Positions 24,057 through 32,366 are shown, counted from the first letter of the stretch. The stretch: 50,751 nt of DNA from 73-13 sp035556075 (GCA_035556075.1 DATMFQ010000020.1:1-50751); one strand, 5' to 3'. Made by a program: numbers and translations. Notes: generated by a model not told the origin, from the sequence alone.

Positions 24057-25275
24057 CGTCGACGAGGTCGCCGACCTCGACCCGATCGACTTCCGCCGGG
24101 ACGATCGCGAACGCCTCGGCGAGTGCGAGCCCGCCGGCGCGATTCGAGATGGAGCCGCCGGGGTGCGCCGGGGCCACCGTCCAGCGCGCCGGGTCCGTGC
24201 GATCGATGCGCGCGGGCAGGTACTGGCGGCGGCCGTCTGACGGCCGCCAGGCGGCTCCCGCGGGCAGTTGGATCCGGTCGCGGAGGAGTTGGGCGCGCCC
24301 CTGCATCGCCAGCAGCGCGGGCCGCACGAACACCTCGAAGGACACCGCGACTGAGACCGGATTGCCCGGGAGCCCGAAGAGGAGCACCCCCTCCGGCGTG
24401 ACCCCGAAGCCCTGCGGCTTCCCCGGCTGCATCGCGACCTTGACGAAGTCCATCGCCCCGCTCGGCCCGAGCGTCTGCTTGACCGGCTCGTAGGCTCCGG
24501 CACTGACCCCGCCGGACATGATGACGGCATCGATCCCGAGCTCGAATGCGTGACGCAGCACCTCGGCCAGCTCGCCAGGATCGTCGCCCGCGGACGTGCG
24601 CAGGACCACCTCGCCACTTGCCTCCGTGATCTGCGCAGCGAGCACGAAGGAGTTGGACTCCGCGATCTGTCCCCGCTCGAGCGCGGTGCCCGGCGGCATG
24701 AGCTCGGAGCCGGTCGAGATGACGGCGACGCGCGGCCGCGCCGCGACCGCGACCGTCCCCGTGCCGGCCGCCGCGATCGCCGAGATCTGGAGCGCCCCGA
24801 TCTCGACACCGGCCGGGAGCACGAGCGCCCCCACCGGCGCGTCGGCGCCGACCAGTCGGACGTCACCGCCGGGCCGTGGCGGCGCGGTCATCGACACCGT
24901 GCCGCCGACCTGGGCGGCAAAGCCTTCGAGGGTGTCCTCGACCGGGACGATGGCGTCGGCGTCAGTGGGCAGGGGGGCACCCGTCATGATTCTGGCGGTG
25001 TCGCCGGGGCCGATCGCCGGGTCACTCGATGCGCCAGCCGGCACATCGGCGACCACGCGGAGGACGACGGGCGCCTCGGTGCTTGCCCCCTGCACGTCCT
25101 CGCGGCGGACCGCGAAGCCGTCCATGGCGGAATTCGTGAATGCGGGGATCGGCACCTGTGCGGTGACCGGCTCGGCGGTCGTGCGGCCATGCGCATCGAC
25201 GAGCGTGACGCGCTCGCTCGGCAGGGCGCGCACCGCGGCGAGGACGATCGCCCGCTGTTCCTCAACCGTCCTCAT
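24040..25275 (-). CDS. moeA: molybdopterin molybdotransferase MoeA
   Basis: A 411-residue MoeA, which inserts molybdate into adenylylated molybdopterin. Motifs: FTNSAMDGFAVR (about 47-58), ARIMTGAPLPTDADAIVPVE, VISTGSELMPPG, IMSGGVSAGAYEPVK, and QPGKPQGFG followed by LLFGLPGNPVSV. The start at 25275 overlaps the moeB stop as ATGA. The longer reading from 25455 is out-of-frame moeB sequence. No partner domain such as MogA is fused. Confidence 0.95.
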   Translation of the reverse strand: MRTVEEQRAIVLAAVRALPSERVTLVDAHGRTTAEPVTAQVPIPAFTNSAMDGFAVRREDVQGASTEAPVVLRVVADVPAGASSDPAIGPGDTARIMTGAPLPTDADAIVPVEDTLEGFAAQVGGTVSMTAPPRPGGDVRLVGADAPVGALVLPAGVEIGALQISAIAAAGTGTVAVAARPRVAVISTGSELMPPGTALERGQIAESNSFVLAAQITEASGEVVLRTSAGDDPGELAEVLRHAFELGIDAVIMSGGVSAGAYEPVKQTLGPSGAMDFVKVAMQPGKPQGFGVTPEGVLLFGLPGNPVSVAVSFEVFVRPALLAMQGRAQLLRDRIQLPAGAAWRPSDGRRQYLPARIDRTDPARWTVAPAHPGGSISNRAGGLALAEAFAIVPAEVDRVEVGDLVDVMLLG

Positions 25276-26054
25276 GCGGGGACGCGGGTCGCCGGGAGCA
25301 GGGTGATCTCGCGCTGCCGCGCGCCGAGGCCGTCGATGAAGAGGAGTCGCCCGAGCAGCGGATCGCCCGCACCGGTGATGAGCTTGATCGCCTCGGTCGC
25401 CATGAGGGCGCCGACCTGCATGGTCAGCGCGCCAAGGACACCGACCGCGGAGCACGCCGGCGGCTCACCGGTCGTCGCGGGATCGAAGAGGTCGCGGAGC
25501 AGGATCGGCTCGATACCCTCGGGCGGGCGGCTCCAGAATACGGTGAGCTGCGCCTGCCACTCCTGCACCGTCCCCCACACGAGCGGGATACCGAGCGCCT
25601 CACATGCCGCGGCGACCGCGGTCCGCGTCGCCATCGTGTCGGAGCCGTCGAGCATGACATCGCAGCCGCGGAGGAGGTCGACCGCATTGTCGTCATCGAG
25701 GCGGACGTGGTGCGGGACGACGACGGTCTCGGGGGACACCGCGTGGATCGACTCGATCGCCGAGTCGAGCTTCGGCCGCCCGACGTCGCCGATCCCGTGA
25801 ATGACCTGGCGGTGGAGGTTGCTGAGATCGACCTCGTCGTCGTCGATGAGCACGATCCGGCCGATGCCTGCCGCGGCGAGTGCCAGCAGCGCCCCCGAGC
25901 CGAGTCCCCCGGCGCCCAGGACCCCGACCGTCGCGGCCTTGAGTCGGCGCTGCCCGATCGGCCCGAAGCCGGCGAGCGCGGCGTGGCGCACGGTGCGGGC
26001 GCGCTCCGCGTCGCTGAGCGCCTCGACTGGCTCAACGACCGGTGGCAGACCCAT
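25272..26054 (-). CDS. moeB: ThiF/MoeB-type adenylyltransferase
   Basis: A 260-residue E1-like enzyme of the MoeB/ThiF family. It has the nucleotide loop GVLGAGGLGSGALLALAAAG, DDDEVDLSNLHRQVIHG and the crossover DGSDTMATR. It would adenylate the MoaD C-terminus; a ThiS role is also possible. There is no rhodanese domain. One of the usual zinc CxxC pairs is not obvious (GEPPACSAVGVLG keeps a single Cys), so metal binding is uncertain. The ATG at 26054 is six bases after a TAGACT hexamer and has no ribosome binding site. Confidence 0.88.
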   Translation of the reverse strand: MGLPPVVEPVEALSDAERARTVRHAALAGFGPIGQRRLKAATVGVLGAGGLGSGALLALAAAGIGRIVLIDDDEVDLSNLHRQVIHGIGDVGRPKLDSAIESIHAVSPETVVVPHHVRLDDDNAVDLLRGCDVMLDGSDTMATRTAVAAACEALGIPLVWGTVQEWQAQLTVFWSRPPEGIEPILLRDLFDPATTGEPPACSAVGVLGALTMQVGALMATEAIKLITGAGDPLLGRLLFIDGLGARQREITLLPATRVPA

Positions 26055-26060
26055 TCCAGC

Positions 26061-26066
26061 AGTCTA
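26061..26066 (-). promoter_or_regulatory. -10-like TAGACT of a leaderless moeB promoter
   Basis: On the minus strand TAGACT lies exactly six bases before the moeB ATG (26054). The -35 position would fall at about 26084-26089, inside the left arm of the dyad at 26081-26094. Confidence 0.5.
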
Positions 26067-26080
26067 ACCGGGGGTGACCA

Positions 26081-26124
26081 CCGCATTCACGGGTCAAATT
26101 TCGTGGATAAACCCGCAAATGCGG
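26081..26124. promoter_or_regulatory. imperfect dyad between moeB and mop, candidate Mo operator
   Basis: Arms CCGCATTCACGGGT (26081-26094) and ACCCGCAAATGCGG (26111-26124) are reverse complements at 12 of 14 positions, separated by 16 bases. The arm centres are 30 bp apart, close to three DNA turns. The dyad lies exactly between the two divergent -10 hexamers (26061-26066 and 26128-26133). The gene on its right encodes a HTH-Mop protein, the obvious candidate binder. Confidence 0.5.
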
Positions 26125-26127
26125 AGA

Positions 26128-26133
26128 TATGGT
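26128..26133 (+). promoter_or_regulatory. -10-like TATGGT of a leaderless mop promoter
   Basis: TATGGT is followed by six bases and the ATG at 26140. No ribosome binding site is present. The right arm of the dyad ends four bases upstream, so a bound protein would block RNA polymerase. Confidence 0.5.
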
Positions 26134-26139
26134 GGGCTC

Positions 26140-26532
26140 ATGCATCACTATCGCATCGCCGACGCCGCGCACCTGCTCGGCGTGAGCGACGACACGATGC
26201 GACGCTGGATCGAGCAGGGCACGCTGCCGACGACGGGCGCGACCCCGGCCGAGATCCCCGGGGAGGCGCTCGCCGCGCTCGCGCGGGAACGGGCGTCGGC
26301 GGCCGAGGATCCGACCGATCGGCTCTCGAGTGCGCGCAATCGCTTCGTCGGGCTCGTCACCAGCGTCAAGGTCGACGGCGTCATGGCGCAGGTCGACATC
26401 CAGGCCGGCCCGCACCGCGTCGTCTCCCTCCTGTCCGCCGAGGCGGTCCGCGAGCTCGGCCTCGAGGCCGGCTCGCTCGCCGTCGCGGTCGTCAAGGCGA
26501 CCACCGTCATCATCGAGACCCCGAAGGACTGA
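26140..26532 (+). CDS. HTH-Mop (TOBE) molybdate-responsive regulator
   Basis: A 130-residue two-domain protein. Residues 1-60 hold a MerR/excisionase-type HTH (YRIADAAHLLGVSDDTMRRWIEQGTLP). Residues 65-128 form one Mop/TOBE molybdate-binding domain (SARNRFVGLVTSVKVDG, then AQVDIQAGPHRVVSLLSAEAVRELGLEAGSLAVAVVKATTVIIE). It would sense molybdate and control uptake genes, as ModE does in other bacteria by a different DNA-binding domain. The start at 26140 gives the canonical N-terminus. modA begins five bases after its stop, so mop-modA-modB is one operon. Confidence 0.88.
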   Translation: MHHYRIADAAHLLGVSDDTMRRWIEQGTLPTTGATPAEIPGEALAALARERASAAEDPTDRLSSARNRFVGLVTSVKVDGVMAQVDIQAGPHRVVSLLSAEAVRELGLEAGSLAVAVVKATTVIIETPKD

Positions 26533-26537
26533 ATCGC

Positions 26538-27374
26538 ATGCGACGTCACAGCACCAGGCCCACGCGCCCCCGCACCGCGCGCGCGCGCCTCGTGCCCGTC
26601 GCCGCGCTCGCCGCCCTCGCGCTCACCGCCTGCGCGCCCGGCGCCGCGGACGCACCGACGAGCGCGCCGACTCAGACGGCCCCGCCGGCGACGAGCGAGC
26701 TGAGCGGCGAGCTGACGATCTTCGCCGCCGCCTCGCTCCAGCTCGCATTCGACGAGATCGCGGCGGCCTTCGAGGCCGAGCACCCGGGCGTCGACATCCA
26801 GCCGATCTCCTATGACGGCTCGAGCACGCTCGCGACCCAGATCATCGAGGGCGCGCCAGTCGACGTCTTCGCCTCGGCGAACGAGTCGAACATGAAGAAG
26901 GTCGTCGATGCCGGGCTGGTCGGCGAGGGCACCCTGTTCGCGACGAACACGCTCGTCATCGCCGTGCCAGACGGCAACCCCGGCGGGGTCGAGTCGCTCG
27001 CCGACTTCGCGAACCCGGACCTCAGCATCGTGCTCTGCGACGCCGAGGTGCCGTGTGGTGCCGCGAGCCTGGAGCTCCTCGAGCTGGCGGGGGTGACGGC
27101 GACGCCGGTGAGTCTCGAGCAGAACGTCACCGCGGTGCGCACCAAGGTCGCCGCGAACGAGGCGGACGCCGGACTCGTTTACGGGACGGACGTCGCGGGC
27201 TTCGCCGGCGTCGAGTCGATCGTGCCGCCGCAGGCCGCCGAGGTCATCAACCGCTACCCGCTCGCCGCGCTCGACGGGGCGCCGAACCCGGAGGTGGCCC
27301 GCGCATTCGTCGAGTTCGTGCTTGGGCCCGAGGGGCAGGCCGTGCTCAAGCGACTCGGCTTCGGGCGGCCCTGA
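26538..27374 (+). CDS. modA: molybdate-binding lipoprotein ModA
   Basis: A 278-residue periplasmic-type binding lipoprotein. An Arg-rich start is followed by a hydrophobic stretch ending LALTAC, with C32 as the lipidation site, then a Thr/Pro linker. The mature part begins GELTIFAAASLQLAFDEIA, the ModA signature, with YDGSSTLATQI, GAPVDVFASANE, VYGTDVA and a C-terminal FVEFVLGPEGQAVLKRLGF. It would capture molybdate (or tungstate) for ModB. The ATG at 26538 lies five bases after mop. Confidence 0.93.
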   Translation: MRRHSTRPTRPRTARARLVPVAALAALALTACAPGAADAPTSAPTQTAPPATSELSGELTIFAAASLQLAFDEIAAAFEAEHPGVDIQPISYDGSSTLATQIIEGAPVDVFASANESNMKKVVDAGLVGEGTLFATNTLVIAVPDGNPGGVESLADFANPDLSIVLCDAEVPCGAASLELLELAGVTATPVSLEQNVTAVRTKVAANEADAGLVYGTDVAGFAGVESIVPPQAAEVINRYPLAALDGAPNPEVARAFVEFVLGPEGQAVLKRLGFGRP

Positions 27375-27429
27375 GCCGCGGTGGCGATCGGGCGCGTCGT
27401 GCGAGCGCCCGGCGCGAGGAGGTGGACGC

Positions 27430-28323
27430 ATGCATGAGCGTGTCTCGGTGATCGGCGCGGTGCCGGCGCCCCCGGCGGGGTCGGTGCGTCCGGCGCCGGC
27501 GGCGTCGCGGCGGCGGCGTCGGCGCACCGGCGCCGGCTCGCTCGGGCGTCCTCCCGGGTGGCTCATCATCCCAGCCGGTCTCGCCGTCGCGATGCTCGCC
27601 CTCCCGCTCGTCGGGCTGGTCGCCCGGGTCGAGTGGGACACGCTGTGGCAGGACGTCACCGCGCCCGCGACGCTCGAGGCGCTCTGGCTCTCGGTGTGGA
27701 CGGGGCTCGTCGCGACGGCCGTGTGCGCGGTGCTCGGCATCCCGCTCGGAGTCCTCATCGCCCGCAGCTCGCACACCGTCGCCACCGGGCTGCGCGTCGT
27801 CACGATGGTGCCGCTCCTGCTGCCGCCCATGGTCGGCGGCGTCGCGCTCCTCTACCTCCTCGGTCGCAACGGCTGGATCGGCCAGTGGCTCGCCGCCATC
27901 GACGTGCGGATCCCGTTCACGCCGGCGGCCGTCGTGCTCGCGCAGGTCTTCGTCGCGCTGCCGTTCCTCGTGCTCGCGGTCGAGGGCTCGCTGCGCACGC
28001 TCTCGCCGAGCCTCCCGGAGGCCGCGGCGACGCTCGGGGCGAGCAATTCGCAGATCCTCCGCCACGTGACCCTGCCGCTCGCGGCCCCGGGGGTCATTGC
28101 GGGGCTGACGCTGTGCTTCGCGCGGGCGGTCGGCGAGTTCGGCGCCACGGCCCTCTTCGCCGGCAATGCCCCCGGCGTCACGCGGACGATGCCGCTGGCG
28201 ATCTACACCGCGTTCAACGGCGCGGGGGTGTCGCAGGGCTCGGCCATCGCACTGTCCCTCATGCTGCTGGTCACCGCGGTCGGGGTGCTCCTGCTGGCCC
28301 GCGCCTGGCGGCCCGCAGCCTGA
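27430..28323 (+). CDS. modB: molybdate ABC transporter permease ModB
   Basis: A 297-residue inner-membrane permease with five or six TM helices (the first near residue 45) and the EAA-type loop EAAATLGASNSQILRHVTLPLAAPG that docks to an ATPase. VGEFGATALFAGN is typical of ModB/CysT-type permeases. About 40 Arg/Ala/Pro-rich residues precede the first helix. GAGGAGG lies six bases before the ATG at 27430. No modC follows; the next gene downstream is unrelated, so the ATPase must be supplied from elsewhere or shared. Confidence 0.93.
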   Translation: MHERVSVIGAVPAPPAGSVRPAPAASRRRRRRTGAGSLGRPPGWLIIPAGLAVAMLALPLVGLVARVEWDTLWQDVTAPATLEALWLSVWTGLVATAVCAVLGIPLGVLIARSSHTVATGLRVVTMVPLLLPPMVGGVALLYLLGRNGWIGQWLAAIDVRIPFTPAAVVLAQVFVALPFLVLAVEGSLRTLSPSLPEAAATLGASNSQILRHVTLPLAAPGVIAGLTLCFARAVGEFGATALFAGNAPGVTRTMPLAIYTAFNGAGVSQGSAIALSLMLLVTAVGVLLLARAWRPAA

Positions 28324-28400
28324 GCAGGCGCGGCATCGGGCTCGGACCCCCGCATTCCTCCCGTCCGGCTCCGGGCTCCACGCACCCTCCCCCCATCCTG

Positions 28401-28464
28401 GGTGAGCACGTTTTCACCGCGTGTGCCCGAAAAATCGGGTACACGCGGTGAAAACGTGCTCACC
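28401..28464. repeat. near-perfect 64-base palindrome, element B (related to element A)
   Basis: Arms 28401-28424 and 28441-28464 are perfect complements. Inside them a G-T wobble and a further 5-bp stem (28426-28430 with 28435-28439) leave a loop of only four A residues, so the whole is a 30-bp hairpin. It shares CGTTTTCACCG-x-GTG and its complement with element A at 11170-11237, and both lie 77 bases downstream of a gene stop. No T-run follows. Confidence 0.8.
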
Positions 28465-28466
28465 GA

Positions 28467-28568
28467 GTGGGCGGGGGCGTCGAGGCGGAGCGCCAGATGT
28501 GGCACCTCATGGCCGGCGTGCCGCGCATGGTCCGGCTCGAGGCGGGCCAGCACTTCTGCGTCCCCTGA
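28467..28568 (+). pseudogene. possible gene-end remnant, 33 codons
   Basis: Starting at a GTG just after the palindrome, an open frame of 33 codons ends in TGA. All its third positions are G or C, and the product (MWHLMAGVPRMVRLEAG in the middle, ending QHFCVP) looks like natural protein. There is no ribosome binding site and I recognise no family. It could be the 3' remnant of a lost gene or a real microprotein; the evidence is thin. Confidence 0.25.
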
Positions 28569-28591
28569 GATCGGGACTCGGCTCCGTCGTC

Positions 28592-28658
28592 GGGAGGGGA
28601 TTCCGTCCGGAGGAGGGTGGGGAGGCCGAGTTCACCCTCCTCCGGACGGAATCCCCTC
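28592..28658. repeat. 27-bp-arm perfect inverted repeat
   Basis: Arms 28592-28618 and 28632-28658 are perfect complements with a 13-base loop. The arms contain GGGATTCCGTCCGGAGGAGG. The sequence is unrelated to elements A and B. It lies upstream of the amidase operon and downstream of the short open frame. It could be a bidirectional transcription barrier or a mobile palindromic repeat. Confidence 0.75.
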
Positions 28659-28799
28659 CTGAGCGCGGTGACCAAGCCTGCGCCGGAGTGATAGCTCGCT
28701 ACGCCCGACTGAAACATGCGCGGTGGCGTCCGACCTACTGTGTCGACGGACAGCTGTGCTCCGCCATGCCCACCTTGACGAGGGGAAGAACTGATCTCC

Positions 28800-30233
28800 G
28801 TGCCAAGCACCCACCCCAGCGACTGGTCGATCACCCACGCCCTCGCGCAACTGCGCGAGCGCACCATCAGTCATGAGGAGTACCTCGAGGCCACGCTCGA
28901 GCGGCTGCCGATCGCGGAGCGCCTCGGTGCCGTCATCCACATCGAGCCGGAGGCGATGCTCGAGCAGGCGCGGCGCCTCGACGCCCACGGCGCGGCCGGC
29001 GCGGGCGCGCTACGCGGGATCCCGATCGGGCTGAAGGACAACATCGACACGGTCGACGCCCCGACCTCGGGGGGCACGCCCGCGCTCGCGGACCACCGAC
29101 CGTCCGAGGACGCCGAGGTCGTCGCACGGCTGCGGCGCCAGGGCGCCATCATCGGGGCGAAGTGCAACATGCACGAGCTGTCCTTCGGACCGACGAGCAA
29201 CAACGCGTTCACGGGCCCGGTGCTGAACCCGTTCGACCCGTCGCGGACGGCTGGCGGCAGCAGTGGCGGCAGCGCGGTCGCGGTCGCGGTCGGCCTGCAC
29301 CCCGGCACGATCGGCGCGGACACGGGGGGTTCGAGCCGGGTCCCCGCCGCCTTCTGCGGCGTCATCGGCCTGCGCCCGACGCTCGGCCGCTACCCGTCCG
29401 AGGGCATGATCCCGATCTCGCCGAACCGCGACACCGCGGGGCCGATGGCTCGGACTGTCGCCGACATTCTGCTGCTCGATGCGGCACTCGCGGGCGCGCC
29501 GCTGACGGCAGTCGCCGAACCGCAGCCGGCCGAGCTGCGCATCGGCCTGCCTCGCGTCGGCTTCCTCGAGGGGCTGGCGGGCCCGGTTGACGACGCGTTC
29601 TGGCAGAGCGTCGAGGCACTGCGCCGGGCCGGTGTCGAGTTCGTCGACATCGATATTGATGAATCGGTCCGGCTGGCCAATCAGGCCGGTGACGTCATCG
29701 CCCAGTACGAATTCACCGAGGCCCTTGGGGCGTACCTCCGGGCGAGCGGCTCCCCGCTGACGGTCCCCGAGGTGCTCGCCGAGGTGGCCAGCCCCGACGT
29801 CCAAGGCGCGGTCGGGATGTCGGTCGCCCGACACGAGGCCGGCCCCGACGTGTACCACGAGGCGATGCGCCGACGCGACACCGCCCGGGACCTCTACCAC
29901 CGCGTGCTGCAGGACGCGGGCGTCCAGCTCATGCTCCACCCGAGCTCGCCGGTGTCGCCGCAGCGCTACGACCTGGAGGTCGTGGAGTTCGCCGGCCGTT
30001 CGCTGAGCGCATTCCACGCGTACACCTGGCACGGCAACTTCGGCGGGGTCCTCGGATTCCCGGCGATCTCGCTGCCGGCCGGGCGCGCGAGCGACGGCAT
30101 GCCGTTCGGGATCGAGCTCGCCGCGGCCGCCTCCGACGACGCCCGTCTCCTCGCGGCAGCAGCGACGCTCGAGCGCCTGCTGCCCGCGCCGACCGCGCCG
30201 ACGGACCTGCCCGTCGCCGACGCGGCGAACTGA
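28800..30233 (+). CDS. amidase-signature family hydrolase
   Basis: A 477-residue amidase-signature enzyme with the complete Ser-cisSer-Lys triad: K79 in IPIGLKDNIDT, the cis-Ser in TAGGSSGGSA (154/155), and the nucleophile S178 in GADTGGSSRVPAAFCG. It hydrolyses an amide to acid plus ammonia; the substrate is unknown. GTG at 28800 is the start that gives a normal N-terminus; AGGGGAAG lies further upstream than usual. It heads a run with an amide/urea-type ABC transporter 56 bases downstream, which suggests uptake and hydrolysis of a short amide, ureide or amide-like xenobiotic. Confidence 0.88.
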   Translation: MPSTHPSDWSITHALAQLRERTISHEEYLEATLERLPIAERLGAVIHIEPEAMLEQARRLDAHGAAGAGALRGIPIGLKDNIDTVDAPTSGGTPALADHRPSEDAEVVARLRRQGAIIGAKCNMHELSFGPTSNNAFTGPVLNPFDPSRTAGGSSGGSAVAVAVGLHPGTIGADTGGSSRVPAAFCGVIGLRPTLGRYPSEGMIPISPNRDTAGPMARTVADILLLDAALAGAPLTAVAEPQPAELRIGLPRVGFLEGLAGPVDDAFWQSVEALRRAGVEFVDIDIDESVRLANQAGDVIAQYEFTEALGAYLRASGSPLTVPEVLAEVASPDVQGAVGMSVARHEAGPDVYHEAMRRRDTARDLYHRVLQDAGVQLMLHPSSPVSPQRYDLEVVEFAGRSLSAFHAYTWHGNFGGVLGFPAISLPAGRASDGMPFGIELAAAASDDARLLAAAATLERLLPAPTAPTDLPVADAAN

Positions 30234-30289
30234 ACTCCCCGGCCACCGGGCCGGGAGACGCACCAACTACCCACGAAGGAGTGAATGCA

Positions 30290-31504
30290 ATGCAGATCAA
30301 ACCACGATGGAGCGTGCCGCTCGCGGCCGCGACAGCGGCTGCGCTGCTGTTCGGCATGAGCGCGTGCAGCCAGGAGCCGGGTGGCGGCAGTGAGGCGCCG
30401 AGCGGTGACGCGGGCGCGCTGAAGATCGGTCTCACGGTCGACCTCTCCGGCGTCGGCAGCATGATCGGCACGCCCGGCAAGATGGTGGCGGAGCTCGCCG
30501 TCGAGGAGATCAACGCGGCCGGCGGCGTCAACGGACAGCAGCTCGAGCTCGTCGTCGCTGACAACGGCGGCCTGCCGCAGAACACGAAGACGGCGGCCAC
30601 CAGGCTCGTCGAGTCGGACCAGGTCGCGGCACTCTTCGCGCCCGTCGACAGTGCCTCGCGCGACGCCGCGATGCCGACCGTCGTCGACGCCGACATCCCG
30701 TTCTTCTACCCGACGCTCACCGAGGGGCAGGTGTGCGCGCCGTACCTGTTCTCGACCGCGAACACCCCGCAGCAGCAGCTGCAGGAGACCATCCCGGTCG
30801 TGCAGGAGCTCGAGGGCAAGACGAAGTGGTTCCTCATCGGCAATGACTACGTCTACCCGCGCACCTCGCTCGAGGCCGCGAGGGAGTTCATCGAGGCTGC
30901 CGGCGGCGAGGTCGTCGGCGAGGAGTACGTGCCGCTGGGCACGACCGACTTCCAGGCGGTCATCTCGCAGATCCGCAGCAGCGACGCTGAGCTGCTGCTG
31001 CCGGTCGTCGTCGGCGCCGACACGGTCGCCTTCGAGAAGCAGGCGTATGACGCGGGCATCGGCGCGAACGTGCTGCCGCGCCTGACCATCTCCTACGACG
31101 ACAACACCATGGCGGCGCTCGGTCAGGACATCGCGCAGAACATGTACGTCGGCATGGGCTACGACATGGACCTCGACACCCCGGAGAACCGCGCCTTCGT
31201 CGAGGCGTACCGGGCGAAGTTCGGTGACAGCGCTCCGGCGGTCACGGCGTATTCGATCTACGTCTACGCGACCATCAAGGCCTGGGCGGACGCGGTCACG
31301 ACCGCGGGCAGCACCGCGCTCGCGGATGTCGCCGAGGCGATCGTCGGCCAGGTGAACACGACCCCGGCCGGTGAGGTCACCATCCTCGACAACCGCTACG
31401 CGCAGGAGTCGATCCACCTCATCAAGTACGTCGAGGGGGGCGAGAAGGAGTTCGTGCAGACCTTCGACAACGTCATCCCCGCCGAGACCTGCTCTGTGAG
31501 CTGA
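30290..31504 (+). CDS. amide/urea-type ABC transporter substrate-binding lipoprotein
   Basis: A 404-residue lipoprotein with lipobox GMSAC (C26) and an amide/urea-type type-I binding fold. It starts LKIGLTVDLSGVGSMIGTPG and has AAVEEINAAGG-like and WFLIGNDYVYPR segments that resemble UrtA/FmdD (Peripla_BP_5) rather than LivK. ATG 30290 is preferred over GTG 30281 because AAGGAG lies eight bases before it. The downstream genes supply permeases and ATPases. The ligand is probably urea, a short amide or a related compound, matching the amidase upstream. Confidence 0.85.
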   Translation: MQIKPRWSVPLAAATAAALLFGMSACSQEPGGGSEAPSGDAGALKIGLTVDLSGVGSMIGTPGKMVAELAVEEINAAGGVNGQQLELVVADNGGLPQNTKTAATRLVESDQVAALFAPVDSASRDAAMPTVVDADIPFFYPTLTEGQVCAPYLFSTANTPQQQLQETIPVVQELEGKTKWFLIGNDYVYPRTSLEAAREFIEAAGGEVVGEEYVPLGTTDFQAVISQIRSSDAELLLPVVVGADTVAFEKQAYDAGIGANVLPRLTISYDDNTMAALGQDIAQNMYVGMGYDMDLDTPENRAFVEAYRAKFGDSAPAVTAYSIYVYATIKAWADAVTTAGSTALADVAEAIVGQVNTTPAGEVTILDNRYAQESIHLIKYVEGGEKEFVQTFDNVIPAETCSVS

Positions 31505-31514
31505 TTGGTCCGCA

Positions 31515-32366
31515 ATGGACGTCGTGATCAATGAAGTCCTGAGCATTCTCAGCTCAGCGGCGATCGCCTCGGTGATCGCTCTGGGCCTGGGGATCACGTT
31601 CAGGCTGATGGGGATCATCAACCTCGCCCACGGCGAGTTCATGATGATCGGGGCCTATGCCGCGGTCTACGCCGGGGCGATCGGCCTGCCCTGGCCGCTC
31701 GGACTGCTCGCGGGGGTGCTGGCTGCTGCGGTGGTCGGCGCCCTCGCCGAGGTCCTCATCGTGCGGTGGCTCTACAGCTCGCCCGAGCTGTCGATCCTCG
31801 GCACGTACGGCCTGTCCATCGTGTTGATCCAAGGCGTCCAGGTGACGCTCGGGAAGGGGTACCTGTACTCCTCGAACCCCTTCCCGGGCGCCATCGAAGT
31901 CTTCGGTGTCGCCTACCCGATCTACCGGCTCGTGCTCATCGGCGCGGCCGCGGTGCTCTTCCTCATCATCCTGCTACTGCTGAATGCGACGCCGCTCGGC
32001 ACCAAGATCCGGGCGGTCGCTGCGGACGGCAAGCTCGCCGAGACGCTCGGCATCCGCTCCTCGCGGCTCAACCTCGTCGTCTTCACCGCCAGCGCCGCGC
32101 TCGCGGGCCTCGCGGGCGTGCTCGTCGGTCCGCTGGGCAACGTCCGGCCCGACATGGGCGCCGACTACATCTTCACCGCATTCGTCATCGTCATCATCGC
32201 GGGCAACAGCATCGTGCGACTCATCCCGGCCGCCATCCTCGTGTCGACCGTGCAGAACCTCATGACCTTCTGGATCGACCCGATGGTCGCCAAGATCGCT
32301 GTCCTCGTCATCGCGCTCCTCGTGCTGCAAGGACTGCGCCGGACCCCAGGGGAGGTGACCGTCTGA
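31515..32366 (+). CDS. LivH/UrtB-type ABC transporter permease
   Basis: A 283-residue membrane permease with about eight TM helices. GITFRLMGIINLAHGEFMMIGAYAA near residue 25 is the LivH/UrtB hallmark, and TPLGTKIRAVAADGKLAETLGI is the cytoplasmic coupling loop. It starts ten bases after the binding-protein stop. Its TGA overlaps the ATG of the next gene. It forms the translocation path together with the permease half of the fused protein downstream. Confidence 0.9.
   Translation: MDVVINEVLSILSSAAIASVIALGLGITFRLMGIINLAHGEFMMIGAYAAVYAGAIGLPWPLGLLAGVLAAAVVGALAEVLIVRWLYSSPELSILGTYGLSIVLIQGVQVTLGKGYLYSSNPFPGAIEVFGVAYPIYRLVLIGAAAVLFLIILLLLNATPLGTKIRAVAADGKLAETLGIRSSRLNLVVFTASAALAGLAGVLVGPLGNVRPDMGADYIFTAFVIVIIAGNSIVRLIPAAILVSTVQNLMTFWIDPMVAKIAVLVIALLVLQGLRRTPGEVTV

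Larger units (their letters stand above)
28324..28799. other. 476-base spacer between modB and the amidase operon
   Basis: It holds, in order: a GAATGCG-type motif with CCTCC flank (CGCATTCCTCC at 28350-28360); the palindrome 28401-28464; a short coding-like reading 28467-28568; the palindrome 28592-28658; and the promoter region of the amidase gene (candidate -10 TACTGT at 28736-28741). No gene of normal size is visible on either strand. This is where modC would be expected. Confidence 0.7.

Noticed and set aside
26081..26124. The moeB-mop dyad as a transcription terminator
   Set aside because: It lies between divergent genes, upstream of both, and has mismatched arms with a 16-base gap.
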